NCBI GenBank assembly: GCA_013397435.1
Contig: VZRG01000034.1
Coordinates: 298,315-362,314 of the forward strand
Direction of reading: 5' to 3'
Length of the DNA: 64,000 nucleotides
Source: Erythrocercus mccallii
Taxonomy: Eukaryota > Chordata > Aves > Passeriformes > Dicruridae
Shown here: positions 1 through 11,362 of the stretch, piece by piece
How positions within the stretch are numbered: the first letter of the stretch is position 1
How the letters are laid out: every line of letters starts with the position of its first letter
Notes under the pieces: generated by a model
The model's input: the letters and a program-made list of their open reading frames with translations, nothing else
Told to the model about the DNA's origin: nothing
Database searches by the model: none
Made by a program: the position numbers and the translations under genes

Positions 1-3000
1 CCCTTCCTTCCATTACCATTAGGACTAAGTTTAAACAAGAGGACTTGGGATCTCCATCATCCCAACTCTTCTTTGCAGAACAGGAGTTTGTTTTGAAAAC
101 TTGTTTTATACTAAAACCGAAGATAAGGCCTTTTAAATATTTCTGAGTAAGAATCAGATATTTGTATCAAACAAGAATTTGGACTACAATCAAAATAGTT
201 TCTTCTGGGTCTAACATAGAGGAAAAATACTGCAAATTTATTTTGCTAAGTCTTTGAAACCTCTTATTTACCAAAACCCCCCCAAAAAATCTCCCCAAAA
301 ATCTCACAACAAACTGATTGATGGAAAATGATGGTTTTACACAAAATTAAGGCCGGTATGCCATGTATTTTATTTTTTACAAAAATAGCTGAACTTCACA
401 GTCCTCAGCTCATCCATATAACCTGATGAGAAGTATTTGTCCATTCTACATCATTGCCATTCACCTGATAGCAAATTTAAGCCATGTTATGATCCTCGTT
501 AGTATTGATTGCCATGAAAACAACTGTATTTTCTGATTGTAGTACTGACTGTTCCAGTATCATGCCCATAAACTTGAAACTAGCTTTATGGTCTGGTTCC
601 AGAAATTGCAAGGTCATCTAAAATGACACAGGAAAAGCCAAAGTGAAATAATAGAATAATGGTGGATACCATTCATCAAATCCCTTGTCACAATGAGATT
701 GTCTGTGACATATCCAAAAGTAATTTGCTGAGACTCCACAAGGGATTATGGAAAAAAATTCTTCAACATCTCAACCCACCATATGTTTCATTATTCACCA
801 CTTTAAAGGGAGCTCTACTTTGATCTTCCATCTCCCCCATCCCCATGTCTTGGAAAAATATATTTTCGCTTCTGATTTCTTCTCTGTAGCAATAGAAGAA
901 AATGAAAGAATGGAATTTGACAATTTTTTAATTTGTACTTCTGCGAAACCTTTTTATACCATGTTTATAAGTGTAATGATTTGAGCAGCACAGAAAAATC
1001 AGTCAACAAAAGGCAACAGAAAACTCAAAAATGCAAATCTGACAGTAACAATGTGATGGAAGGCAGATTCCAAGATGAATAATTTAATTTCTGCAGTTTC
1101 CTTACTTGTCTAGTGAATGTCCAGTGGTTGATTTCATTAAAAAAAGGACCCAAATGAAACCATACTCCTTTATTAATCAAGTATGGAGCATTATATTGTG
1201 CATATCTACTAAAATAATCATTGTCTTACAATTCACAGGTGGAAAGTGTGTACAGCGCAAATTCTGCAGTACTATGCTATTCACCAATATGATCTGCATA
1301 ATTTGCCCTGAGAATACCAATTTCCTTACCAGAACATTTTCTAACTGTCTAAATTTCCAACAGCACAAATAAGTTTTCTTCTAAAAATTTATCAGTCTAC
1401 CAGAAAGTCTCACATCTCCTTGGTGTCTCATTACATACAGGTCTGGGCCAGTTGGAATTTTTTTGGACATTATGGCTGCCTCATTTAAAAGTCATATACT
1501 GGCCCCCCTTCTGGGTTTGAAAATGAAATTTAATTCAGTGAGACAGAGGAGATTTCAGAAACTAGATTCAAGTCTGATCAGGTTTTTAAACTTATAATTT
1601 GAGGTGTGGAAGAAAATATCTAGTTTAGATGACTTGAAGAAGTTTTATGAGCCTTTTGTACTCTTTAATATTGGATTTGGATTCATTTTAACAATTATAA
1701 TATTGGAATTTACAGACAGTACTGCTATCCTTTTATTTCTATTAACATTTTTTACAATCTAAAATATTCTAGAATGTCATATTTCTTGAAAGTACATGGT
1801 ATCTATGTAATAAAAAATGGACTAGATATATATCATGTAATCTATTTTCTGAAATTATTTTGGCATTCCTGTTTAACTAGTTTTTGGTTATTAAATAACT
1901 TTTTTACCAAAAAAACTACCACCCATCAGGTATTCATGCACATAGTGATTTTTTTTTAAGTTTTTAACAATATATCCACACACATTTGCACAACATACAT
2001 TCCATTATACGTAAAATTTAGCATTAGTAAATCAGTGCATCCAGTTTCCCTACTCCTGTCAGTGGCATTCATACTCCAAGCTGAAATTTCTAAAACTAAG
2101 TAAGGTGAGAAAAATACTTGTAAATTCCATTAGAATCAAATTATAAATCAATTAAATATGTTATGAATGTAATGAGCATGGATAGCAATAAAAAATCTTA
2201 ACATAGATATCTACTTACATATGCATTAGCTATCCCATTTGTTTTCAAAGCTTGCTTTTGTTTATATTGTATTGCTTGTCATTATACTAAAAAAAGCTAC
2301 TGGAGTAGCTAAAAAGGAATTGTAGTGAAAACGGTAACTGGCCTACTAATATTTCTCTCCTTCTTCCCCAGTCATTGCAAAGAGGTTGACCAGAGAAATC
2401 TTTTTCTATATAATTTGATCTCGGGCTGTCACCAGCAGGATAGTTTTCAAGATTTTAAATAACATGCTTATTTCACAGGATTGTTTTATAAAATGAAAAT
2501 CAGTGCCAATGTTCCCTTACCTATGCTACATCAGAGAAAGCAGTATGAAGGGCATCACATTGTATGGTATCTGAAACCATATATAAATAAAAGCAGGAAC
2601 ATCCTTAAACTAGAAATATAAAGACACTTTGAGGCATTGTACCAGAAAATATTTTATTTTCTAGAAAAGTGATAAAAGAGTGCAGGGGAGGAAGAGAAGT
2701 CAAATACTGTCCAGTGCAACATGGTTTAGCTCCAGCTAAGCACTGTGCAGCTGTCACTACTGCAGTTCAGACACAGTAATTCAGCAAAGTCCAAAGGAGC
2801 ATGCAGTTAAATTGTCCTGTTGAAAGAGTTCCGTTTATTGCCATTGGCTGTATACTTCAGAATTTTACACATTCTAAACCTGAACTCCGAGGTATATTTG
2901 TGAGCTTCAATAAATACTTAAGATAATGCTAAAACAAATTTATCTAATTGGTGTAGTGCTCAAATTTTTTTTTTATCAGACTGTCAAGAATATATTTTTC

Positions 3001-3290
3001 TTATGTACTTACTAGAATTAGTATGTGACTGGAATATCTAGAGAACCTATCCCCAGCAGAATGGGACACTTATCTTTAAAACAAGGAATTACTAGATCTT
3101 TTATGGACAAAGAGACACAGCTGATATATTCACTTCCTGGCACGCTCTTGAGACAATGGATGAATATTTGAACGGGATTAATATTTCATTTCCCCCTTCT
3201 GGAGCAAAGGGCTCAGTAGGATCAGGAAATATCCCTTCCTCCTCACCTCAGCCCTTACTCTACTGCAGTGGCCATAGTCACACTATCCTA
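1..3290. other. Gene-free AT-rich DNA
   Basis: No coding region, RNA gene or clear mobile element is visible on either strand. Open frames here are at most 88 codons, overlap each other on opposite strands and have no codon pattern suggesting a protein. The DNA is AT-rich with short A and T runs. It could be intergenic or intronic; the sequence does not decide. Confidence 0.7.
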
Positions 3291-3299
3291 AAGCTTCCT

Positions 3300-3745
3300 C
3301 TAGAGGTCGAGTTCAATCGAGGCCTGAAAAAAGCTAAGTCCAATCGAGCTTTGAATATCTTCAGAGTCTCCACGACCTTTCCCAAAGCTTGATTACCCTC
3401 CGTGTGAAAAAAATATGTCCTTCTATTTAAGCAGAAATCCCATCTTTCACCTTGTGCCTCTCTGAGGAGATTCTGGCTCTGCCTGCCAACCAGGAGGTTG
3501 AAGTTCTCCCAGTATCTTCTTGTGCGTCTTGTGCCAGTGCCTTCACCCTCTTGAGAGCCCTTGACTGCACTGACTGCAGCATGGCATGGTTCACGTGGGA
3601 CTGAGGAGCCCAGACTTGAACACAGGACTGCAGGTCATCCTTCAGAAGGCGGGAAGGGACTATTCCTGCCTGTGTGTGGGCTGCACTCCTACCACTGCAG
3701 CCCACAGTGCTGGCCATCTTCACTGCAAAGGCAAAATCGCTGACT
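3300..3745 (-). mobile_element. Decayed CR1-type LINE fragment, minus strand
   Basis: Read on the plus strand, this stretch follows the order of an antisense CR1 3' region. First comes a block resembling the 'summed-up dispute' non-coding end (clusters around 3365-3450 with the pattern CCTTTCCCAAAGCTTGA then GTGTGAAAAAAATATGTCC). It is followed by a GC-richer block with GGACTGAGGAGCCCAGACTT near 3598 and CTGCAGCCCACAGTGCTGGC near 3695, which match the general form of the 3' part of the CR1 reverse transcriptase ORF in reverse. It is heavily mutated and has no intact frame for more than about 110 codons, so it is an old, dead copy. The family call rests on recognition by eye; an older CR1 subfamily is more likely than a young one. 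Confidence 0.6.
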
Positions 3746-4512
3746 TTCAGCTGCTTTAACCTCAAGATGCTGGGTCAACATAAATATAGAATATTCTATA
3801 TTGTATACATATAACATATATGTTCTGTATTCATTATACTTTGTTTGATATTGAATTAAGTGAAGAAAAAAAAGGTGAAGAAAAGAACAGTTTGTCAATA
3901 ATTGAATGGTGTAGCACAATGCTTTTTCTCCTTAAGACCGCATAGTATTCGAGTGGCCCAGCTTATTGCCCATCCCCTGCTCTTGGAGCACAAAGTTGCT
4001 TTTTGAGCTTATGCTTTTCCCCTACTCTGTGACTTTGAGTGAGATGTGGATTTAAGGACACTTAAAGAAAAAATTCTCTGCTCCCTAATTTTAAGGAAAA
4101 CAGAACCAGACTTAATTGTTTACAGGTCTGCAGAAATCTTTCCACTGGATTGGGATCAAGATCTGTAAATTTAATAGGCATTTACCACAGATCTCCAGGC
4201 ACAATCTGATATTAGGCTGTTACTAAACCAAACTGTTGTTCTTTGTTTATGCAAAACTTTGGAAGAAACTTGGATGAAAAATATGTATGGTTCATTCAAA
4301 AAACCAAAGTAGTTGTAGATTGCTTTACTACTTGCCTTACAAAATAGTCTGTATTATGTCTCTTCTATAATCTACAGGATGTGAAACAGAATAAAGATTC
4401 TAGGTATAAACATTAATGACATAGTAATCTTTGGAAATATTTCATGAAAAGTATGATAGCAAGAAAACCATGTCTAATGTTTTTCAAAAGCTGTTCATAT
4501 TAGTCAAAAGTC

Positions 4513-4655
4513 TGGGAGGTTTTGGTGGGTTGTTTTTGTTTGCTTGGTTTTGTTGCATTTTTTTCTTGTAGTTTTTGGAGGGGGGTTGTGGGTTTTTTAT
4601 TTGGTTGCTTTGGTTCTTTGGTTTTGGGGTTTGTTTTGGTTTTGGATTCAGTTTC
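4513..4655. repeat. G/T-rich low-complexity tract
   Basis: The plus strand is almost only G and T for about 140 bases, with degenerate GGTTTT, GTTTTT and TTTGG units. It is strand-asymmetric (C and A nearly absent). It produces a 65-codon open frame of Cys, Phe, Gly and Leu that is an artefact of composition, not a gene. Confidence 0.75.
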
Positions 4656-5472
4656 CTCAAGATCCACCAGATTATTTAATATTAAACAGAATTGGAAGAG
4701 TTTTTTAGTCTCAGTTTAATTCTGCTGAAAATATTGGCCACAATGCATAGAAATAAGTGCTTTTGTCAATAATATCGTTTGAATTATACATTATCAGAAT
4801 TATACAGTCCAAGGAGGTTGACTCATTCATATCAGCTGAGAATAGTCACACATCTCTGGGAAGGCAGTCACAGATCAGTATATCATCATACATTGGAGTC
4901 ATAGAGTATGAGGAAGTTCATATAGAGTGATTTTTTTAACTTTGGTTATGAGACCTACCCTTGAAACATTATCTGTGCATGAAGGAGTAGCATCTGGTAT
5001 AGCCTACACACTACAGAAACAAGAAAGGGAAATAACAAAATATACTATGACTGAAGCTTTTGAGGAGATTTCTAAGAAGGGCTGTGTACTTCAAAAGATA
5101 TTCAAAACAGACAGCTTTTTGAAAGGAAATGGCTCACATTTTACTGTTATACATAATCTGAATCAGAGCTAATATAATTTTTATATATTTAAGTTATCCA
5201 ACATCCTTCAAATCTTATTACTTCAAATGTTGTTTTATTAATTCATCTTCTAAGCCTATCTAATTTCCCCAATTTCTCCTCAATATATATTCAATTTATT
5301 GTATTTGTGATAAGGTCTAACATGGACTTCATCATCAGTCTTCTACGGATTAAGTTTCTTTTTTCAGTAATCTCTGAGGTCTAGGATGAACTGTTGTACT
5401 GATGTGCTTTGCATATTCTAAATCATATATGATCCATTCTATGTTTGACTTGGTATCACATAATTTTATTTG

Positions 5473-5515
5473 TTCATTCATTCATTCATTCATTCACTCA
5501 TTTATTCATTTATTT
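5473..5515. repeat. (TTCA)n microsatellite
   Basis: Six perfect TTCA units run from 5473 to 5496, followed by variant units (CTCA, TTTA, TTCA, TTTA) to about 5515. This is a simple tandem repeat that is likely to vary in length between individuals. Confidence 0.9.
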
Positions 5516-5725
5516 TAAATACTTAACATTTTGAAAGTGGCTGCTATTGTCCATTTCATCCAGTTAAACTAGAGGTAAGAATTGTATTATAGTGACTACT
5601 AAACATGCTCCTTACATCCACTGCTGCATATATACCTGTAACAGAAACAACAGGCTCATGCTTTCTCACATCTGTGTCAATGTACTTATTCAAGATACCA
5701 TAATCTTGCCTGAGCTCTGTGTGTG

Positions 5726-6599
5726 TACTGGGTTTGTGTGGAAAGGTTCTGGAAGAGGGGGACTGACTGCAGAGGTGGTTCCTTGAGAAGATGCCAGAAG
5801 GTGCCCACATGCCCAGTACAGCCAAGGCCGTTCCTGGCCGGGGCTGAGACCATCAGGTGGTAGTACCTCTGGGATAACATAATTAAGAGAAAATGAACTG
5901 CTGTGCAACAGCTACTGGAACTGGGGAGTGAGAATGTCTGAAGAAGGACTCTGCAGACACCAAGGTCAGTGAAGAAGGAGGGGCAAGAGGTGCTCCAGGC
6001 ACTGGAGCTGAGATTCCCCTGCAGCCCGCGGAGGAGCCCCATGCAGGAGCAGGCAGATGCCTGAAGGAGACTGTGACTCTATGGGAAGTTCACACTGGAG
6101 CAGGCTCTATTGCAGGACCTGTGGAGCTGTGGGGGATCCACACTGCTGTAGTTTGTCAAGAACTGCAGCCCGTGGCAAGTACCCACATTGGAAAACTTTA
6201 TGGAAGACCATCTACCATGTGCTGGAACAGGAGAAGAGTATGAGAAGGAAGGAGTGGTGATGAAGTCACTACAACTCACATTCCACATCCCTCTGTGCTG
6301 TCTGAGGAAGAAAGATGCAAATTCATGAGTGAAACTGAGCCTGGGAAGAAGGGAGCAGTGAGAGGAAGGTGTTTTAAGATTTGGGTTTATTTTTTATTAT
6401 CTTATTCTGATTTGATTGCTAATAACGTAATTTCCCAAAATTGAGTTTGTTTTGCCTGAAATGGTAATTACTGAGTGATGTCCCTGTCCTTATCTCAATC
6501 TATAAGTTTTTGTCATATTTTTTCCATCTGTCAGTTGAGGAAGAGAGTGATAAAGAGGCCTGATGGTACCTGACACACAGCCAAGGTCAACCCATTGCA
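5726..6599 (+). mobile_element. Solo LTR of an endogenous retrovirus, family A copy 1
   Basis: This is the same family as 38955-40058. Shared landmarks are the start TACTGGGTTTGTGTGG, the block CTCTGCAGACACCAAG (5950-5965), GTGCTCCAGGCAC followed by GATTCCCCTGCAGCCC (about 5990-6027), repeated modules of the type 'GAGCAGGCT...GTGGGGGATCCACACTG', and the end GGTCAACCCATTGCA. I recognise this as an LTR common in neoavian genomes but cannot give a database name. A putative 5-bp target duplication is imperfect (GTGTG before, GTATG after). No retroviral gag, pol or env reading frame lies next to it, so it is a solo LTR. The minus-strand open frame of 118 codons inside it is not a gene. The expected polyadenylation signal near 6420 appears mutated (AATAAC). 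Confidence 0.75.
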
Positions 6600-9500
6600 G
6601 TATGTGTGGGACTGTTGTTATTCTGAAGGTAAGTAAACAATTACTAGTTTTAAATCTGTATCCTTATATACACATCTCACCCATGAACTTCTAATTTTTG
6701 ACAAATATATTGGAAGAATACAGCTCTACTTCAAAATGTCTAAAATTCACCATATCATCACCAAAATGAGAAGAGAAACACCACCAACAAACAGAAAATA
6801 AAGAGAAATTATGATGTTCATGGGGAAAAAATAACTAACATTTTATATAGCATGCATTTGCTTGTTTGTTTCTTTGATTATCTGTGAAGGAAACAACAGC
6901 AAAAAGCTCCTGAGCCTTTAATCCTGAGCTTTGTAATTATAGATTTATCCTTCTAGCATCACTTTTCCAGTAACTTCTGTGGGTCTGATACTTGCAAATC
7001 CCTCTTTCAAATGTAACAGACAAGATCTCTTACCTGCAATTAGGGTCTTGCACAGCATCACATTCTGTGAATAATTATCAGAAAAGTACCAGAGAAGGTC
7101 AAAGATCTGCCTTTCAAATTATCTTCTTCTGTGCTTAGTGACACAGAAAATGAAAAACCATCAGATCTTTCTGGGTTTGTAGCTTTGCTGTTTGAGTCCT
7201 CAACAAAGCAAAATAGTTTCCCTCCATTGCTTACACTGAGAGGGAAGCTACAATACTGAAATTCATCATGAATCTGGACAATAGCAGTACCTGCTCATGC
7301 AGCTAACCAATTTTAGAATCACTTCAATAAGCAGAGGCTTTAGAATTGGAAACAGAACAGTAATGCCCTTCACATAAGGGAAATATGGAATCTGTGAAGT
7401 GTTTACTTAGAAGAATAGTGAGGTATTTTTGTTTGGATAAATGTATTCAGAGAAAAGTTTGTACAGCCTATTTCCAAGAAGTTTAAAACTGACAACAAAA
7501 TTATAGGCAGTACCTGGATAATCAATGATACTATAGATGGTTTTAGAGACATGTAGAAACATTCCTGGATATGAGTCTCAAAGTCCAGGAAAGAGCATAA
7601 AAATTTCTTCGGAGATTTTCCTGTTAAGAAAAATAAAGGTTTTCTTCTTTTTTTTTAGGCAGATTCTTTGCTCCTCACCCCCACCAGTCTTCATCTACCT
7701 CTCCCCCCTCCCAAAACATGCAAGTTCCACACCCAAAGCAGAAGAGAAATAGTTGTTTCCTCCTCAATCTCCACCAATTTTCCTGACGTTGTAATTAAAG
7801 GGCTGACAGGGAAAGTGCAGTACTTGCTGTGAAATGAACTTGTTATACTAAAGAGAGTCTTAGACAGCTCAGTGATAAGATAATTTAGATGGCAAGGGAA
7901 AGCAGCTAACGTATATGTGGGTATAAATGACAAAGAGTGGAGATTTGAGCTTTTGAAAACGTGGTTCAGACATCTCGAGACTGTGGGGAAGAAGGTGCAG
8001 AGCTGTACTTTAAGCTTTCCTGCCAGTCATGGGTAGAAGCTGAAAGTTATTGAACAGGAGCTGCATCATTTCTGAATGAGAAAATAAGAGAGAAGCAAAT
8101 TGATGGCAGGTAAGCGTTGTTAAAGCAGAACACTGTAGTGAGGGAAAAAAGTAGCAAGTAGAAAGAAAAACATGGTGACTTTCTAAAGAAAGAGTACAAA
8201 AACAATTTTTATATATCCCTTTCAGATAAAAGAAGGGATAATGAGAACACAGAGGAACTGTATGTATAAACGAACAAACTTTCTAACTTTTTTTTAAGTA
8301 AAGAAAGATGAATTATATAGAAATTACTTCTGCCTTTTTCTGCAAAGAGATCTAATATATAAAAATATAAAACCTATTATATCTTCAGGAGGACTGGTGC
8401 ATGAGGTATTATGCATAAAAGGAGAATATCAGAAGAAAGGAATGATATTTGCAAATTTCCTGCCAGCATAAACCATTTGCACTGCAGTGAAAGATAGAAA
8501 TGCCAAGAAAATAATTGGAGGAAACTTTGAAGACTTTGTAGGTCTGAATGACAATCTGAACTAGCAAGTTTAATCACTACAATGTCCATAATAAAGGATC
8601 TCCATTACTCTGACATTTCAAAAATATGAAAACCATGAAGTGGTTCATGGAAGGAGCTAATTTGAGTCTCTGTAATAGGTACTGCCTGAACAGCCAGAAA
8701 GACCAGCATCTTTGTTTACTCAAAAGAAAGGAGTCATATAGACAAACTATTGGTATGTGAATTGACAATGGCAATGAAAAGTTAGGCTTAAGATATCCCA
8801 AAAGGTTACCACAGAAAAGTAAATTAGTAAGAATTTGTAAAATTCTTAAAAGATTTTAATTTGAAAATGTACAGAACTGAATGACAGTTAAAAAAGAAAG
8901 ATGTATCTACAACACTCTAAAGCAAGTTCAAAAAATTTGTAAGCTATTGCTTCTATTTCTTTTCCTTTTAATCAATATTTTAGTTTCATGTTTGCATGAC
9001 CAGAATACCAGATCACTGGCTCTAGAATTAAATTGAAGTCTGAAGGAGTATCTTCTTTGTATTACAGTCAAAGTAAGGACACACAAATCTTGTAAGAAAG
9101 CTTACTGCTGAGAGAGTTTATAATTTTGTAACACTGGGTTTGAACAAAGATAAAAACTAATTCTGAGACTCTTCAAGGTCATGTCCAATCTATGTATATA
9201 GGTCCCTAAAAATTTACTTTAATAAAAGATGTTTACAAAAATCACAGTTGAATGGTGGCCTGCTTATGAAATATAGCTAAATATCAGTTTTGTATACGAA
9301 GGATGGACCAGTAAGTGTGGGTGAATGTATGCTGTAAAAATCAAGGCAGTATCTGCTGAACATTCATAAAGAGCTGCTGGAGAACTGAAAGACTATTAAT
9401 GAACTTTCATGCAGAGAATGTTAGTCTGATGTCCACAGGCTAATGAACAATGAAATGTTGAAGAAATATGTAAATAAAGGATAAGTAAATTTTCATAAAA

Positions 9501-10389
9501 TAATTTTTTCTTGTTAATGGAATAATGCTTGAAGACAGAATGATTATTTATTTCTTATGTTTCGTATCTATCATTTGATAATGGTTTCAATGGTACATTC
9601 AGTGAAATAGATTCCAAAATGCAATTGTGCCTAATATCTTTTTGCTATCATCCATCTTGATTTTCTTTTTCTTATCCTGTTTCAATTTTAAAGTCACCAT
9701 TGTATTTCTTCTCATCTGACTGCTGAAATTCATTGTACTTACTTGTTTAGAGTCTCTGCATTATTCCTTTGTTAATGAAGTGCAATAATCCTGAAATACT
9801 TCCTCATTATAGTTGATGGCATCAAATCAGATTACCTAACATAGCAACCGTTACCAAGAAAGTCAACATCTCAAACTATATAATCCATGTTAGCATTGTT
9901 AAATGTTTTCTTTTATTTTAAAGACTTGTCTAACCTCCCTTCTTCAGAGGCAAAGTTTGGAATTTTTTTTATGCAGTTATTTGTGATCTCTTAGCAGTAA
10001 AAAGAAAACAATTTTGCTAAATGAAAGACTCAACAGTCCTCACTCGCTCAAACAATTCTGAACAGCACTCAAATGAGGGCAAAATCAGGTTTCTTTGCTA
10101 GGGTGGCTTGTTAATAAACAGAGAATTATAGGACAAACTAATTTAAAAAGTGTTTACTGTGTTTATAAACAAATTTAGATAGGTGTCTGGCATGGATAGT
10201 TCTGCACCTATAAAACAGCAGACATAAAAAATGGCAGAGAAAGGACTTGCTTAATGAAAAAACTTTCTGTCAATTTCAGTACTCCAGTGTTGGTACTTAT
10301 TCATGGTTCTATGCAAATATTTTTTCTACAATAAGCAAAAAAATATATTTTATTTTTTTTATCATGATTTCTAATCTTATCCCAGTGAT
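6600..10389. other. Gene-free AT-rich DNA
   Basis: No coding region, RNA gene or recognisable mobile element. Open frames reach only 80 codons and look random. A pyrimidine-rich patch occurs near 7645-7730. Otherwise the stretch is ordinary AT-rich DNA. Confidence 0.65.
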
Positions 10390-10394
10390 TAAAG

Positions 10395-10575
10395 ATCTTA
10401 TCCCAGGGAGGTGGTGGACTCACTGACCCTTGAGATGTTTAAAAAAGAATGTATGTGGCACTTAGTACCAGGGTCTAGTTGTCAAGGTGATGTTAGGTCT
10501 TAGGTTGGACTTTATGATCTCAAAGGTCTTTTCCAATTTAGTTAATACCGTGATTCTGTGGTTCTGTGGTTCAGA
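10395..10575 (+). mobile_element. CR1 LINE 3' end, plus strand
   Basis: The stretch begins with GGGAGGTGGTGGACTCACTG and continues through a 'TTGGACTTTATGATCTCAAAGGTCTTTTCCAA' type motif (about 10505-10537). It ends in the CR1 terminal microsatellite, here GATTCTGTGGTTCTGTGG at 10552-10569. This is the non-coding 3' end of a CR1 element in the sense direction, the usual 5'-truncated form. It lies about 75 bp upstream of the LTR at 10648. Divergence from the general CR1 pattern indicates an old copy. Confidence 0.85.
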
Positions 10576-11126
10576 ATAAAGTGAAGTACAGTTTATCAGA
10601 GGTGATGTGATATCAAGAAATAGGGAGAGAGATAGCAGGATTCACCCTGTTATAAGTGAGCTTATAGTGTAATTCATGTTATGATATGTTATGTTATTTT
10701 TATAGTAATATTTAGTTTGATTGTAGGAAATGTAGCTTTTTGTAAAGGTTTCTTCTCAGCAGAACTTAGCAGCACAGAGATGGTTTAGGTACAGCTCACC
10801 GGCAGTACTGATAAAAAGCAATCACCAGAAACTGGTTGGACCGGTTGCAGCCATCTCTTTGGAAGAAGGTGTGAATTGGTAGCCGACCAGCTAACAATAG
10901 ACAGAAACTACCCGATGGGTGGCAGCTGTGGAGAGAAGCTGAGGCAATCAACTCCATTGTACAGTTCCAAGTACAGCTATCAACAAACAAAAACAGACAC
11001 TAGCCAGAGTCAGGATCCACCCTGGCCGGCTCTTCAACTGCATTGTATCACTACAGATGACTTCATTGGAGACCGGAGAAGTTCATATTGTCATTGTATA
11101 CCATAGCCTCAGGCTACGAAAAACAG

Positions 11127-11132
11127 TATAAG
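11127..11132 (+). promoter_or_regulatory. TATA box of the family B LTR
   Basis: TATAAG follows the motif AGGCTACGAAAA that is also present in the second family B copy. It lies about 170 bp before the AATAAA, as expected for the U3 promoter of an LTR. Confidence 0.6.
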
Positions 11133-11300
11133 ACTCCCTCGAAAAATCGCATGGCTTCGTGGACGTGGAGACTGTGTCGTTTTGACACTCTGTCCCACGA
11201 CACCAGGAGCCAATCTCCCCGGACGACTCCTTGGGGTTTTGAGGATCATTGGCTCAATTTTTCTATTTTCCAAATTTTCCGAAATTTGTAAATATTTGTA

Positions 11301-11306
11301 AATAAA
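11301..11306 (+). terminator. LTR polyadenylation signal AATAAA
   Basis: A canonical AATAAA sits 52 bp from the end of the LTR and is followed by a T-rich stretch. It would define the end of the R region of this LTR. Confidence 0.6.
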
Positions 11307-11362
11307 CTTTTTTTGATTTTTCAATTAAAATCGGATTGGCAATTTTTCATTTATAACAACCC

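Larger units (their letters stand above)
3746..5725. other. Gene-free AT-rich DNA with low-complexity tracts
   Basis: No gene is supported. The stretch contains two short perfect palindromes (3785-3800 and 3812-3823), a G/T-rich tract and a tetranucleotide microsatellite, which are listed separately. The rest is unremarkable AT-rich DNA. Confidence 0.65.
10648..11358 (+). mobile_element. Solo LTR of an endogenous retrovirus, family B copy 1
   Basis: A 711-bp element has short inverted ends: TGTTATAAGTG at the start and CATTTATAACA at the end. The 4-bp duplication ACCC flanks it directly (10644-10647 and 11359-11362). A TATA box (TATAAG, 11127-11132) and a polyadenylation signal (AATAAA, 11301-11306) are spaced as in a retroviral LTR. 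The 4-bp duplication fits gammaretrovirus-like (ERV1) elements, but the class is an inference. No gag, pol or env remnant lies on either side, so the provirus has been reduced to one LTR by recombination. Several CpGs survive (11150-11230), suggesting moderate age. Confidence 0.85.

Noticed and set aside
3427..3765. 112-codon minus-strand frame
   Set aside because: It lies within the decayed CR1 fragment, so at best it is a remnant of LINE coding sequence with no intact domain.
4522..4719. 65-codon frame of Cys, Phe, Gly and Leu residues
   Set aside because: It is a translation of a G/T-only low-complexity tract.
5686..6042. 118-codon minus-strand frame
   Set aside because: It lies almost wholly inside the family A LTR, in antisense; the GC-rich modules simply lack stops.
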